Shown here: one piece after another, positions 30,961-41,575 of the stretch
Numbering within the stretch: position 1 is the stretch's first letter
Layout of the letters: each line of letters begins with the position of its first letter
Source of the DNA: Cryptomeria japonica
Lineage: Eukaryota; Streptophyta; Pinopsida; Cupressales; Cupressaceae
Length of the DNA: 64,000 bases
Assembly (NCBI RefSeq): GCF_030272615.1
Contig: NC_081406.1
Coordinates: 398,011,939 to 398,075,938 of the forward strand
Direction: 5' to 3'
Position numbers and translations under genes: made by a program
The notes under the pieces: generated by a model
Database searches by the model: none
What the model was told of the DNA's origin: nothing
What the model saw: only the letters and a program-made list of their open reading frames with translations

Positions 30961-31740
30961 CTTTTTCCACTGGCCTTTAGGTATTTCTTCTCTCCTTTGG
31001 ACTTAGTCTCTTCCCCATCTGCATCTACCAGTTTATGTGCTTGTTGCTTTTTCCTTTTACCAGCCTTAACTGGCGCAATAGGAGGTTCAACAATCTTACC
31101 TTTTCTCTGGAACTGAATCTTCGAAGGTTTCTCCTTCTTAGTTTCTATTGGTTTCTCCTTCTTAATAGCTACTGGCTTTTCTTTATCTATAACCTTCTCC
31201 TTTCCAGCTCTTGTCTTTACACCGGTGGGAGTACCAGTTGGTGCACTTGATGTTCCGACCTGTTGAGCAGCATGCTTTGTGCTTGCTTCAACAATGGCTT
31301 CCTTTGTGAATCCTGCTTGCTCCGCAAATGCTTCAACTTCATTTCTTACTTTCTTTGTAATTACTGGTCTTTAAAGTTCAGAGTGCACTTGAAGGGATTT
31401 CTCCTTGTAAGTGCCAAATCATTTTGCAGTAGTATCTACCAGTTGGGCAAGCAAATGATCAACATATGAAATTAGAAGATCTTTGTCCACTTCATATCCC
31501 ATGGGCATAACCCATGTAGTGCGGGGCACAACTACCTCCATCATGCAAGTATATGTATCAACCATAAAGCAAATTGTGCTTTCATACCAGTTGACAACCT
31601 CTGCCGATATCCTTTCCCTTGCACACATTTTCTTTTGAAAGTCTTTAAAATATCCCCATGCAATTTTGGCAAGATCATTACCAAGCATTCTAATGCTATA
31701 CTTCATTTGCATCAATGCATGAGTGCCATCTATCCATTGG
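30961..31740 (-). pseudogene. Element M block B and basic linker
   Basis: The frame at 31715-31419 has WGYFKDFQKKM, then I-C-F-M-V, MEVVVPRTTWV and MGYEVDKDLL. The same pattern occurs in H (WGYFKAFQKAM, ICFMV, MEVVKPWKIWIEEMGYEVD) and C (ICFVI, MEAVVPRTIWVTEMGYETD), so block B is the best conserved part. Between 31380 and 30960 lies a lysine-, proline- and threonine-rich linker in broken frames. Function is unknown; conserved W, C, M and P suggest a folded domain. Confidence 0.75.
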
Positions 31741-32517
31741 ATATCACCAATACTGGGGAAACATTTCTAAAAAATAAAAGAATAGAGCAAGGATTAATTG
31801 AAAAAATTTAAACCTTAACCTCTTATCCTTCTTGATGGCTTCCAGGTTCAACATAAGTTGACTCCTTAATGCCTCTGACAGGTCATAGTCAACACATTCT
31901 TTGATCATCTTGTGGGCAGTGTGAATAGCAGCATTAGGGATGCTGTTTATCTTGCTAGAGTAATAGATCCGGTAACCACACTATAGAATCATACTTTACT
32001 ACAAGATCATTGATATTATTCACCATCAATTCTCTTCCATCCCATTTAGACACTGTTAATTTTTCTACATAATTCTAAGGAATGGATCTCAAAACTGTAA
32101 CCTCACCAATGGCACAAAATCCAGTGATTGCGCGAATAGCTTCCTTAGAAATTTTATGTGTCGGTCGAGCCACATAAAATGGTCATGAATCTTGCTAAGC
32201 ACATATCTCACAAGTTCATCATCAAAATCATTAATGAAATTTAGGGCATGGTGAAACCCTTTCTCGGTAACCCTTTTGAACTGGTCCTTCAAAATACCAT
32301 TCTTATAACACAATGCTTTATATTGATGAAAAATAGTAGCAACACCAAGGTCCTCTAGTTTGGAATGATAGAAAGATCTAATATCTTCAACATGTAAGAT
32401 ACCAGAAGGAACTCTAGATAAGGCTCCGATGGGATCGGTTTCCTCAAACTTAAATGGGTGCCTCCTAAATTCAAGACAAGGTCTATCGGTAACATCAACT
32501 AAATGCGGGGTGTCCAT
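31741..32517 (-). pseudogene. Element M block A of the unknown polyprotein
   Basis: The frame 32517-32089 begins at an ATG codon after a TTG-AAG. It reads DPIGALSRVPSGILHVEDIRSFY, then L-E-D-L-G, later DDELVRYVLSKIHDHFMWLDRHIKF. It aligns with C (DNVGAFSQIPKGVVFAEDP; VIRIVLSRVHREFFWLD). The later part of the block, equivalent to the ITKEAVKAVTGL segment, is out of frame below 32089. It lies directly after the Gag-like region, as in C. Confidence 0.75.
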
Positions 32518-32989
32518 CTTCAATGATTCAAAAAGATAAGAAAATAATAAGATATTTGGATAAATACCTTTTATCGCTTCTATACTAGGGTTCCAAACAC
32601 CAACAATACTTTCTCATCGATTCCGAATCACAAGACACACCAAATCACTTCAAATCTCTTTCAAACAAGTTAGATGATGAAAACACAAGCTCTTATTTGC
32701 TCTTTTTGCTTCTCCGTGTGCTTGCAAGAATACAATGTGACAAATAACATTCAAAAAGTTCCTTTTATTTGCCCATTATCTACCGCATTAAATGCCATTA
32801 CTGGTAAAACCCTAAAATGTCTTATAACACATTACCGATTCACATAACACATAAAACCTACCAGTTTGATTAAAAAATTACTTCTTAATATCACAATACA
32901 TCAAAGTAAGCAGATTCAACATACCTCATGGTCCTTCAGGGGGTTCTGAAATGGATCTAACATTAAGTTCCCCCTAAGTTTTTTAACAA
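32518..32989 (-). other. Element M spacer between Gag-like region and block A
   Basis: AT-rich, no supported ORF. An equivalent spacer (56271-56707) exists in C. Confidence 0.55.
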
Positions 32990-34335
32990 CTTAGTTTTTT
33001 AATGAAGGGTTCTCCATACTAGGTGAAGAAATAGGATCTTTAGATGGTTTTTCTTCGGTTTTCTCACCATCCTTCTTTTTCCAGATTTTGTTCATTTAAG
33101 CTCTAGTCTCATCCACATAAAATTTCATCTTCCCTTTTCGGTTAACAAATTGATTCACCGGTTGGTTTGATTTGCTTTGCAAAGCTTTGCAATATGTCCC
33201 GATTTATGAAAATGATAACAAGCCATACCAGATTATCTCTAAGGTCCAACATTACCTGTACCAGTCCTTCTTCTGCGGTTCATAGCTACATGACCATTGT
33301 TATAATATAATGTGCAAAGCACATTCATCCTCTTTTCCATCTCATAGGGACTAGACCGGTTAGCATAGGGTCTTTGCCAGTTAGGACTTCTCTGGTCATT
33401 GAAGGTTCTTTGCCAACCACCACCAGACCTCTGACTTATGTGAGAATTAGGATTATTTGCTCCATACCTACACTCAATAGCTCTATATCCATGTATGTTG
33501 CAAGTGAAATAATAACCATTAAAGGTTATAGGCTTATATCCTTGATAAGAATTAGATAACCATTAGCAACATCATATCTGCTTCTACAAATATTAGCAGT
33601 ATGTCCTGGTTTATGACAATTGAAACAAAGAGGCTTATATGATTTCTTACCGGTGGGTTATGAATCTTAAGAGCATATTTACCTTCATGCATGTTGTGCT
33701 TAGTACCAAAAGACTCACCTTTCTCAAATGTATTGTAACCCAATCTAATTGTATCACCACTCATCCTTTAAGATTGGATCTGTTCATCAAGCATGGTAGA
33801 ACTTTTGTTAAACTTTGCAAGCTTCTCATTAGCATCAGAAAGTTATTTTGTAAGGTCTTCATCCCTTTTCATGAGAGTCTCTCTAAGAGACATTGCCATA
33901 TCTATTTATGCCTTTATCTCTTCTTTTTCTTCTTTTTCCTCATGCTAGTGTGCATATAAAGTGCCATTTTCCTGATTTATCTTGAAGATCTCATGTTCTT
34001 TCTCTTTGATTTTGTCTTCTGCTGCCCTCCTTGCTTCAAGTTCTTGACTCATCAAGATAGTTAGGGCTTCTAGCTCTCCCCTCAAGTTAGTATTCTCATC
34101 ATTCAGTTTCTTCATCTCATCAACCAATCCACCTATGTTTTCTTCATCAGAAGAACTACTTTTAGAAACCTCCAACAATTGTTCAGTTAGCTCTCTTCTA
34201 TTAGTAAGTGAAGTTTTTTTACTTGCCTCTCAATGTTTCTAGGGCTTCCTCAGTTTCTGCAAGTTTATGAGACATCTCTCTATAACTCATATCCCCCATG
34301 TTTTCCTTAGGATTCCTTCTCAAGTGGTTAAGCCT
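32990..34335 (-). pseudogene. Element M Gag-like coiled coil and zinc knuckles
   Basis: On the minus strand a coiled-coil segment (34178-33945; DEMKKLNDENTNLRGELEAL, KEHEIFKINQENGTLY) is followed by degenerate knuckles. The best is C-x2-C-x4-H-x4-C near 33610-33570 (CFNCHKPGHTANIC); another near 33240-33190 has H in place of the second Cys (CYHFHKSGHIAKLC). No capsid core precedes the coiled coil; the primer site is about 30 bases upstream of the start of readable protein. The layout is the same as in C. Confidence 0.75.
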
Positions 34336-34342
34336 CAAATAA

Positions 34343-34361
34343 GGTTGGATCTGATACCACT
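34343..34361 (-). other. Primer binding site of element M
   Basis: Plus view GGTTGGATCTGATACCACT; minus TGGTATCAGATCC, one change from the initiator-Met-tRNA site TGGTATCAGAGC. It abuts the 5' LTR end at 34362. Confidence 0.88.
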
Positions 34362-35569
34362 TGATAAACTTATAAGGCACTAAGGGGGGGGGTGTGAATC
34401 AGGTCAAGAAAAAATAATATGAATTTGATCACCAACTTAAACAACTTAAAAATTAATAAGCATAAGAGGAATATCACCATATAAGCTAATGCCGAGTAAA
34501 ACAAATTCCACATAACACAAGAGATTTAAACGTGGAAACCCAAAAGGGAAAAACCACAGTGGGAGTTAGTACCCACAAGATTCACTATCTTCAAGATAGA
34601 AATCTTGACCGGTTAAGGTCTTACAAACATGCTCTGTTAGGGGAAGAATGGGTTAAGAGTCACCCAATTAAGGGATTTAAATGATGAGCCCTATTAGGAG
34701 CTTTGTGTTAGGATGAACCTCACAAGAGGATTTAACACTTTGATCTAGAGTTACCCGATTAAGGTATTTACAAAGTGAGGCCTGTTAGGACCTACTCGGT
34801 TAGGGGATTTTACTGCTATAACTGTTAGGATAACAACAATTCAAATGATTTTTATGTAACACCTCTGTGTCTGATAAGATCTGCTTCAGATCCTCAAAAC
34901 ATCAATAACACATCAATACAAAGATTCACTAATCACCACACTATCACAATCTCAATATTCATCTTTGATCTTATGTCTATCTCATAACTCATCATGCTTT
35001 TTATAGACATCAACTAATTTGGCTACAACCTTGGAACAATTTCCTAGGTTCAATGAATGTAGTTAAAATAATATTACATGCCAAACTTATGTCGGTCACC
35101 GACATAACAAATCAAAACCTCTATTGTTTTACCAATTTAAGTGACTTTATCACTACCAGTTATGTGTTCATCATAATACCTGCTCTGTACATCAAATCTC
35201 TCTTGTCCGGTTGAATCTGCCAATGCAGTCATGAACATAGCTCCAAATACCTATCTCCATCAGTCCTATAAAATCTCATCATTCAACTCTTCATCAATCA
35301 CCTATGCCGGTTGCATGAACACAACTCTATCTTTGTTTACCGGTTAAGAACCTATTTGCTAGTTCACTGGTAAACTGTCATCTGTACCAGTTATACCTTA
35401 CCGGTTGGCTTCCAAGACTTAGATGACCAAAAAAATATTGTTTCCATCAATGAAAACACAAGACTTAGTCATCAAACATGAATCTCAATCTCTTCATCAA
35501 ATTCACCAATCAATCATTTACCGGTTGCATATCGCCAACAATCTTTACCGGTTCAATCAAATGCCAACA
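34362..35569 (-). repeat. Element M 5' LTR
   Basis: 1208 bases, plus view TGATAAACTTATAAGG to CAAATGCCAACA. AAGTG follows at 35570-35574. It has the micro inverted repeat array (34620-34815), the U5 CCC/GGG element near 34540 and a reverse TATA-like CTATAAAAAG near 34997-35006. Confidence 0.93.
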
Positions 35570-35574
35570 AAGTG

Positions 35575-36960
35575 AATCCATACAGGATTCCTTCCGAGTA
35601 TGCATTGAAATATTTTTAATCTTCCAATTAGTAAATTTTATATCTTTTGATTGAGAGGCTAGGAGACTTCGAAAAAAAAACCATCTTCTTGCCTTTAACC
35701 AAAATCCTAGACCCCATCCCCGAACGCCTGAGTAATAGGGACAAGTCCGTCCCTAGACTGCCTACATACCCGTTTTGGCACGGGATCAAGGCGTAAAGTA
35801 TGTAGTTCTATTTTCTAACTAGGGTCTAATGTAAACTATTTTGGTGGGTACACAACCCTTTCTAGGGTCAATGTCCTAGACAGTTTCTCTATGGTTGCTA
35901 CCCACGATGGTAGCTCTAAGCAAAGGCTCGAGGTGGCCTTTTGCTTGTGGCCTAAAACAACTAGGTCTTATTTCTTATCATGAGCATCACCCTTGACCCA
36001 TTATCAATCATTATAAAAAAACATCAAGATAAAATAATATTTCAAAAGCATCACACTCATCCAACCCTAATGGGGTTTTTTAAAGTTAACTGAGCGCATG
36101 TAAAATTCATTTAATTTTTTTTTATCTTTTTAGATTATCGATCCAAGGGGGATTACCCGCCCCTTGGATTTTAACATCCATATGACTCTTATTAATCCTT
36201 GACAATTTATAGGGATGATGCCACATACATCATTGTTGTAGCTCTATTAGGAGTTATGTACAGTAGTTCAACACGACGATATTACCCGTAAGCATGACCC
36301 AACGACACCATAGATACCGAATGTTGCTAAGGTTTTTTTTTTCAACTCCTCTTTGTTTAGTTATCTAACTAAGGTACTCAGAAAGCTTAAGTAACACTAA
36401 GTTTAAAACAACTTATGAAAGAAACTATTATTCTATTGAAAGCTTAAATAATCATTATCCTATTACAACTTCAAAATTGAGAACAATATTTAAGTAACTA
36501 ATTCTATGAAAATGGAGAATCACTATTACTACTAGAAGATTAATATTCAGTTTGAGAAGGGCTATTATATCTAACTTCTGAAATATAATTTGCATGATAA
36601 CAATAATTATGTAACTTGCATGATGAAATAAATATGTAACCCGGACAATAATAATAAATGCGTAACTTGCATGATAAGAAATAAATGTATAACTTGCATG
36701 ATAACAATTAAATGCATAACTCACATGAAAGATTAACAAATAATATTAAATGAGGATAATTTTAAATAAAATATTAAAATATTTGCTTTGAAATAAGCAA
36801 TTGGATAAGGAGACTCTAAAAATGTTTATTTGGAAAGAAGTTCCTTTAAAACTTTAGACAATTTTAGAAATAAATTAAGTTAAATTGATGTTTTTGATTA
36901 ATTAAAAATAGGTTTTAAGGGACCTGAAACCCAGTTACATACGAAAGATATTCAAGAAAG
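35575..36960. other. Flank resuming after element M, probably G2 LTR continuation
   Basis: No gene is supported. 35680-36000 carries GC-richer words (CCCGAACGCCTGAGTAATAGG; CCCGTTTTGGCACGGGATC, which has a CCCGT/ACGGG inverted pair). 36125-36320 has AAGGGGGATTACCCGCCCCTTGG, again an inverted pair. After a T10 run at 36332-36341 the sequence becomes AT-rich with a small minisatellite (36590-36725). It should join directly to 14314, so the first part is likely the rest of the G2 LTR. The boundary with the LINE-associated block is not visible. Confidence 0.5.
36590..36725. repeat. Minisatellite, about five units of 27-33 bases
   Basis: Each unit has AACTTGCATGATAA or a variant followed by AATAAATG(C/T)(G/A)T. 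Third unit is diverged (AACCCGGACAATAA). Confidence 0.8.
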
Positions 36961-38905
36961 AAAAAAAACACAACGGCTGCAAAAGACTAGCAAAAAAACC
37001 AGCAACAGAGGAAAGGACAGCAAGAGGCCAGCAAGAAATTGGCCCCAAGTCTAGCATAAACATAAATTTAGAAATTCTTCATGGTTTCTTCTGCATTCTG
37101 CACCAAGAGCATCATTGCCTTGGCCGCTTCCCTCAAGTCGGTATTTTCTTGAGCAATCTGACTTTATTTCATCTTCATATCCTTCTCCACCGTAGTCTGC
37201 CTGGTTTTGCGCCTAGGGGTCTGGTGGCTTAGGCTGGAAGTAGGAGCATCTTCAATAACTACCAGGTTCTTCTCCTGGTTTTTCTTTTCCAGATGATTCA
37301 CCAGCGCATTCATATTCTGGGAGGAGACTTTAAGAACCTGGAGGCTGTGGTCCATAAGGCTTTTCAAGGCTTTCTCATTTCTAGCCATCCGGGCATTTAC
37401 ATTGTCCTTATCCTCCTCCACCCGTTCCTTCATTATTTTAATGACGTCCTCTAGATGTTTCAGGTCGCCTTTTATCAAATCTTTCTCCAGCTAGTCTTCC
37501 ATTTCCATTTCCTCCTCCGCTTCACTATTCTCTGTCTCCTCATGCTGTTTCCTAGAGTCAGACATGTTGATCAACTTGTTGATCTTAACTTCCAACTCCC
37601 TTTGTTTACCCTGCATGCTGGTAATGTTTTCAACCACCCACTTCTGAAAATTGAAGAATTCAAGGGTGCAATTGTGGGTGGTATCCAAAATGGTGTCCGC
37701 AGAATCCTTGCTCTGTTCTGTCTCCTCCACATTAGGGTTTTCACCTTCCTTAGGCTTCAGAGCCTCTTTCTAAGTTTCTAAGCCTTCAGGGTTGGGTTAA
37801 CGATTCTCAGAATTGCCCCCTTCCTCTCCTTCCCCATAATTCTCCTCGTTAATCTCCATTTCAAAAATAGTATCCTTATTCTTTCCCTCTTCTTCATCAC
37901 AAAGCACATCCTTTTCTTCCTACATGATTTCAAGCTTCCTTTTTTTATGGGTAGGGGTGCTGGTCTCCCTAGTCGAATCAGAGTCTATGCATTTCTTAGA
38001 ATTCTGAGCATTGATGATTAAAGGGTCATCCTTGGTAGCCCTAGTCTTATCCTTAATATATTCATAAATCAACAAAATGAGTCCCTGGTGCGCTAGAGGG
38101 TAGGAGCTGGGCTTTTTAACATGGTCAACCAGGCTCTCATGTAGAGAAGAGGCTAAATAGAAGGGCAAAGGTATTTTAGCCCCATGGCGGAAGTGGTTCA
38201 GGATGGAAAAATGATAGTTGTAAATTTAAACCTGCCATCCACAGTTAAATATTCCATTAAAGCCCTAAGAAATTTTTGCCAGAAAGGTTTTACCTATTGG
38301 GGGGTGAAGTATGGTATGTTGTCCTTCTTTGCTAGGTTGCCCTTCTCGTCCTCCATCTTAGGGAAATTTTTGAAGGCCTCAGCGACATACTTTCTATCCC
38401 TATTGAATTTTGTCCCCTCCATCTTGAGTCCCGTGACCTCCAAGATCAAATTTTCATCGATTTGCCACATTTCCCCAAATAGGGTAGCCCTGTTATTGCT
38501 CCAGCTTTTAGCGAACCCGTGAGACACAAAGTTTCTACTACCATGGAGCTTCTCCATATAATCAGTGAAACTGTGTCTGTGGAGCCTTCTCCACACCTTT
38601 CTTTCCCTCTTCCAGTGCTCACAACCTGAAGGTTCATTCCTATTAAGGTTGCCTCCCATTCTACTTTCCAGGTAACGATATCCTCTGTTACAAATCTCAA
38701 CCGGCGGGTAAAGCTCTGAATTTCTGGTTTCCCCTTGTAAAGAGTCTTTCACAATTTTGAGATTGCTAGTCATGTTCATACGAACCCGACTATTATTACA
38801 ATTACCTTTCACACACATATGATCTTGGTTATGATGTCGAGAAACACTCATCATCTGGCAGTTCATCTACCCCCAAAATCTGTCATTGGTACTCGTTCCC
38901 CAGAA
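36961..38905 (-). pseudogene. ORF block with VTGL motif and coiled coil, beside LINE
   Basis: Minus-strand frames at 38866-38294, 38168-37920, 37730-37491 and 37478-37164 form one broken protein. It has WRRLHRHSFTDYMEKLHGS, then MWQIDENLILEVTGLKMEG, later FYLASSLHESLVDHVKKP and LAHQGLILLIYEY, an acidic linker, and a coiled coil (KQRELEVKINKLI; HLEDVIKIMKERVEED). The EVTGL segment and the SSLHESLV segment match in order the A block of C (KEAVKAVTGL; SVSSLCIKTAY). I do not recognise a named domain. It starts directly after the LINE RNase H on the same strand. It could be a LINE ORF, or an older element into which the LINE inserted. Confidence 0.65.
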
Positions 38906-38919
38906 ATCAATCATGATAT

Positions 38920-39725
38920 TAGCTTGATCCATTAAGGCGATCAAAGTATAATTGTTCCTTAATCTCCCACTTGATGTGATTTTCCCCTATATATTTGATG
39001 CCCTTCTCCAATTTAACCCCTTCATTGGCAAGGATATCCGCTACCTTGTTGCCCTCTCTAAATGTGTGGGTTATAATAATACTAACATAGTTATTTAGGA
39101 TAGCTTTAGCATTTTTAATAATATTGGCAATATTCTAGGAAACTGAACTAATACCTTTGAGGGCTTGTATAATATTTAAAGAGTCCCCTTCGAGCTAGAT
39201 TTTTTTAAATTTGAATTCCTGTGCTAACTGGAGGCTCTTTAGCATGGCCATAGCTTCAGCCACATGGTTATTTTGGGTTCCAAAAGGGGAAGTGAAAGCA
39301 GCAATACAAATTCCTTGAGCATTTCTGATAACTCCACCTCCACCAGCCTTTCCAGGGTTCCCTTTAGCAGCCCCATCAAAATTAACCTTTATCCAGTCAT
39401 AATCAGGAAACCTCCAAACAATGTTGTCTCTCTTCTTGTTGTTGTCCGATCTATAGACCTTATGAATTAGGTTCCATTCAGTAAGAATGTCTTTTTCCAT
39501 ATCATTCATATCAATAATAGCCCATTGCTGATTATTCTTATGAGGGATGTTGATGTTCTCCTTTATAGCCCTGCATATTTTTTCAAAGACTACCTGAGTA
39601 TTACACCTATCTTCCCTAAATATCATGTTATTTCTTTCTTTCCAAATGCCCCAGCATATCATGGGGAGGGTCAAAGACCACAGGTTCTTAATGATTTGAC
39701 ATTTGGTAGGTAATTCCATTTCCAT
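38920..39725 (-). pseudogene. LINE RNase H domain
   Basis: The frame 39725-39195 contains CWGIWKERNNMIFRE, WRFPDYDWIKVNFDGAAKGNPGKAG and NHVAEAMAML, the start of the RNase H-like domain found at the end of plant LINE ORF2. After a stop at 39195 the frame continues with EGDSLNIIQAL, then THTFREGNKVADILA near 39060-39010. Catalytic D (FDGAAKGNPG), E (AEAMAM), D (EGDSLN) and final D (VADILA) are all recognisable. One stop at 39195 and another near 39140 disable it. Confidence 0.92.
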
Positions 39726-40640
39726 ATGATATCCTTAATGCTTTTGTTCATGACCCAGTTAATTTTCCATTTTTCCCACATTTTACACCAGATTTCCCTT
39801 GTGAAAGAACAATGAAAAAATAGGTGATCAACTGATTCCCCCTCCTTCTGACAGAGCTCACATCTATTAGGGAATTTGAAGCCCCATCGAATTAAATTAT
39901 CAATAGTAAGGGTACTATTATGAGAAGCAAGCCAAAAGAAAATGTTGACTTTAGGGATCAAAATGCTGTTCCAGACTTTGCTCCAGATGGGATTGCTGAT
40001 TTGAGAGAAAGTGTTTTTATAGGAAGAAGCAACTGTGAATTCACCTTTAGGATCACTTTTCCAGAGGAAAACATCATCATAGTTTTTGTTAGGGGAAAAG
40101 GACAACAACTCTTTCTGGAGAGAGGAAAAACCAGGATGGATGTCCTCAAGTTTAACCCACTTATTCTCCTTCCAATAGTCACAAACCATCAACCCAAACC
40201 TCCTTTTACATTCTTCAATAATTTGACTATTGTTTTGATCAAATAAGGCTTCAATCTTCATCCAGGGGTCTTCCCAAAACCTTATTCTGTCACCTTTTCC
40301 AAGGACCCATCTAGCTCCAACTTTTGCAACTTTTATGGATTTGGTTGCACTATTCCAGATGAAGGATCCAACTGGTATATCTTCAGAATTAAGGATACCT
40401 TGGATAGTCTGATTCTTAATGTATTTGTCAAACCAAATTTGGTTCCAGTCTTTCTTAGTGTCATAGGCTCTCCATAATTGCTTGGCAAGAAGAGCTTTGT
40501 TAAAAGTTTTTATAATTTTAATCCCCAACCCTCCTTTGTTCTTTGGTCTACACACCTTGTCCCAGGCAATCAGAGGTATTCTCTTCTTTTCTTCCACTCC
40601 TGACCATAAGAATCTCTTCTGAATTCTTTCCATAGCTTCA
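39671..40640 (-). pseudogene. LINE RT C-terminal domain
   Basis: The 320-codon open frame at 40633-39671 has the usual post-RT blocks: RIQKRFLWSG, PKNKGGLGI, ALLAKQLWRAY, WRxGKGDRIRFWEDPW-like, LWKSDPKGEFTVASSY, and the C-terminal Cys motif PNRCELCQKEGESVDHLFFHC. It is intact within these limits and is the longest open LINE piece. A frameshift near 39700 leads into the RNase H frame. Confidence 0.92.
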
Positions 40641-41575
40641 GCAATTTTAGCCGGAATACCTAACAGACTGAGGGCATAAACAGGGAGATTTTGAAGGGTG
40701 GCTTGGAGGAGCTACATTTTCCCAGCCTGAGATAACATTGAGCCTTTCCATCTTGCAAGTCTCTTATTAAATTTATCAATGATCATATTCTCGAAGGAAT
40801 TTGGGGGTGCCAACCCTAAAGGAAGACCCAGGTAGGTGGAAGGCAGCGATTCCACTTTGCATCCAATAATATTGGCAATTTTCTGTTGTCTTATGACTGG
40901 AGTATTGAGAAAGTACACAGCTGATTTGTCCCAACTAACTTGCTGACCAGTTGCCAAAGCATAGGAGTTGAGAGCTATTTTGAAGGCATCAGCCTCCTTG
41001 ACTGAAGAATATCCCATGATGATAGTGTCATCAACAAACTATTGATGAGTGCAAAAAACATTGGCAGAGGAAGGTTGAAGACCTTTGATAGTTTTGCTTT
41101 GTTTCAACTTATGAATCATTCTACTCATACTTTCAGCCAGAATGGTAAAAAGGATAGGAGATATGGGGTCTCCTTGTCTTAGCCCTCTAGAAGTTTTAAA
41201 AAAATTTGTTGGGGATCCATTAACCAAAATAGAGAACATAGGAGTAGTGATTAGTTCTCTGATTATTTTGATAATATTATCATCAAAACCAAAAGCCCCC
41301 ATGATTTTAAATAGAACATCCCATTCAACTGTATCATAAGCCTTTTCCAAATCCAGCTTTATCAAGAAACCTTCTTTCTTTGCAGCATTGAGGGAATGAA
41401 TGTTCTCATGAACAAGAATGATTGAGTCCAGAATCTGTCTACCAGGAACAAAGCCTTTTTGCTCTTCAGATATGATGAAGGGAAGCACCGCCAAAATTCT
41501 AGTAGTCAAGACTTTGGATATTATTTTATAGAAAGAGTTGCATAAGGTAATTGGCCTAAATTTGCCCAATAATGA
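40640..41575 (-). pseudogene. LINE reverse transcriptase, catalytic part
   Basis: Reads KFRPITLCNSFYKIISKVL, FVPGRQILDSI, LIKLDLEKAYDTVEW, GLRQGDPISPILF, a stop (TAG at 41039-41041), then FVDDTIIMG with the catalytic D-D, and STYLGLPLG. These are the standard blocks of plant L1-type RT. The open part 41569-41039 has 176 codons; the next piece is 41017-40712. The catalytic first residue pair is F-V rather than the common Y-A or F-A. Confidence 0.9.

Larger units (their letters stand above)
14315..35569 (-). mobile_element. Element M: non-autonomous LTR retrotransposon with novel polyprotein
   Basis: Matching LTRs at 14315-15523 (3' LTR) and 34362-35569 (5' LTR) are flanked by AAGTG at 14310-14314 and 35570-35574. 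The initiator-Met-type primer site lies at 34343-34361 (reverse of TGGTATCAGATCC) and a polypurine tract at 15524-15536. Internally it encodes a coiled-coil/zinc-knuckle Gag-like protein and blocks A to E of an unknown protein, with no RT or integrase. It is broken by solo LTR S1 and by K. Without these its length would be about 7.8 kb. LTR copies differ by several percent by eye, with most changes of the C-to-T type. Confidence 0.92.
38906..41575 (-). mobile_element. 5'-truncated LINE (RT and RNase H)
   Basis: Only the second half of ORF2 remains: reverse transcriptase from the finger region, connection, zinc-knuckle-like region and RNase H. The endonuclease and first ORF are missing, as expected from 5' truncation near 41575, where coding sequence stops abruptly against AT-rich DNA. 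I found neither a convincing poly-A tail nor matching target duplications. Confidence 0.85.

Noticed and set aside
32970-33560. Plus-strand ORF near 33374 with P-V-R-T-S-L-V-I
   Set aside because: It is the antisense of the zinc-knuckle region of element M.
35680-36330. Possible ribosomal RNA fragment (GC-richer words such as CCCGAACGCCTGAG)
   Set aside because: I could not match any conserved 18S, 5.8S or 28S core; the position directly beyond the M insertion makes it more likely LTR sequence of G2.
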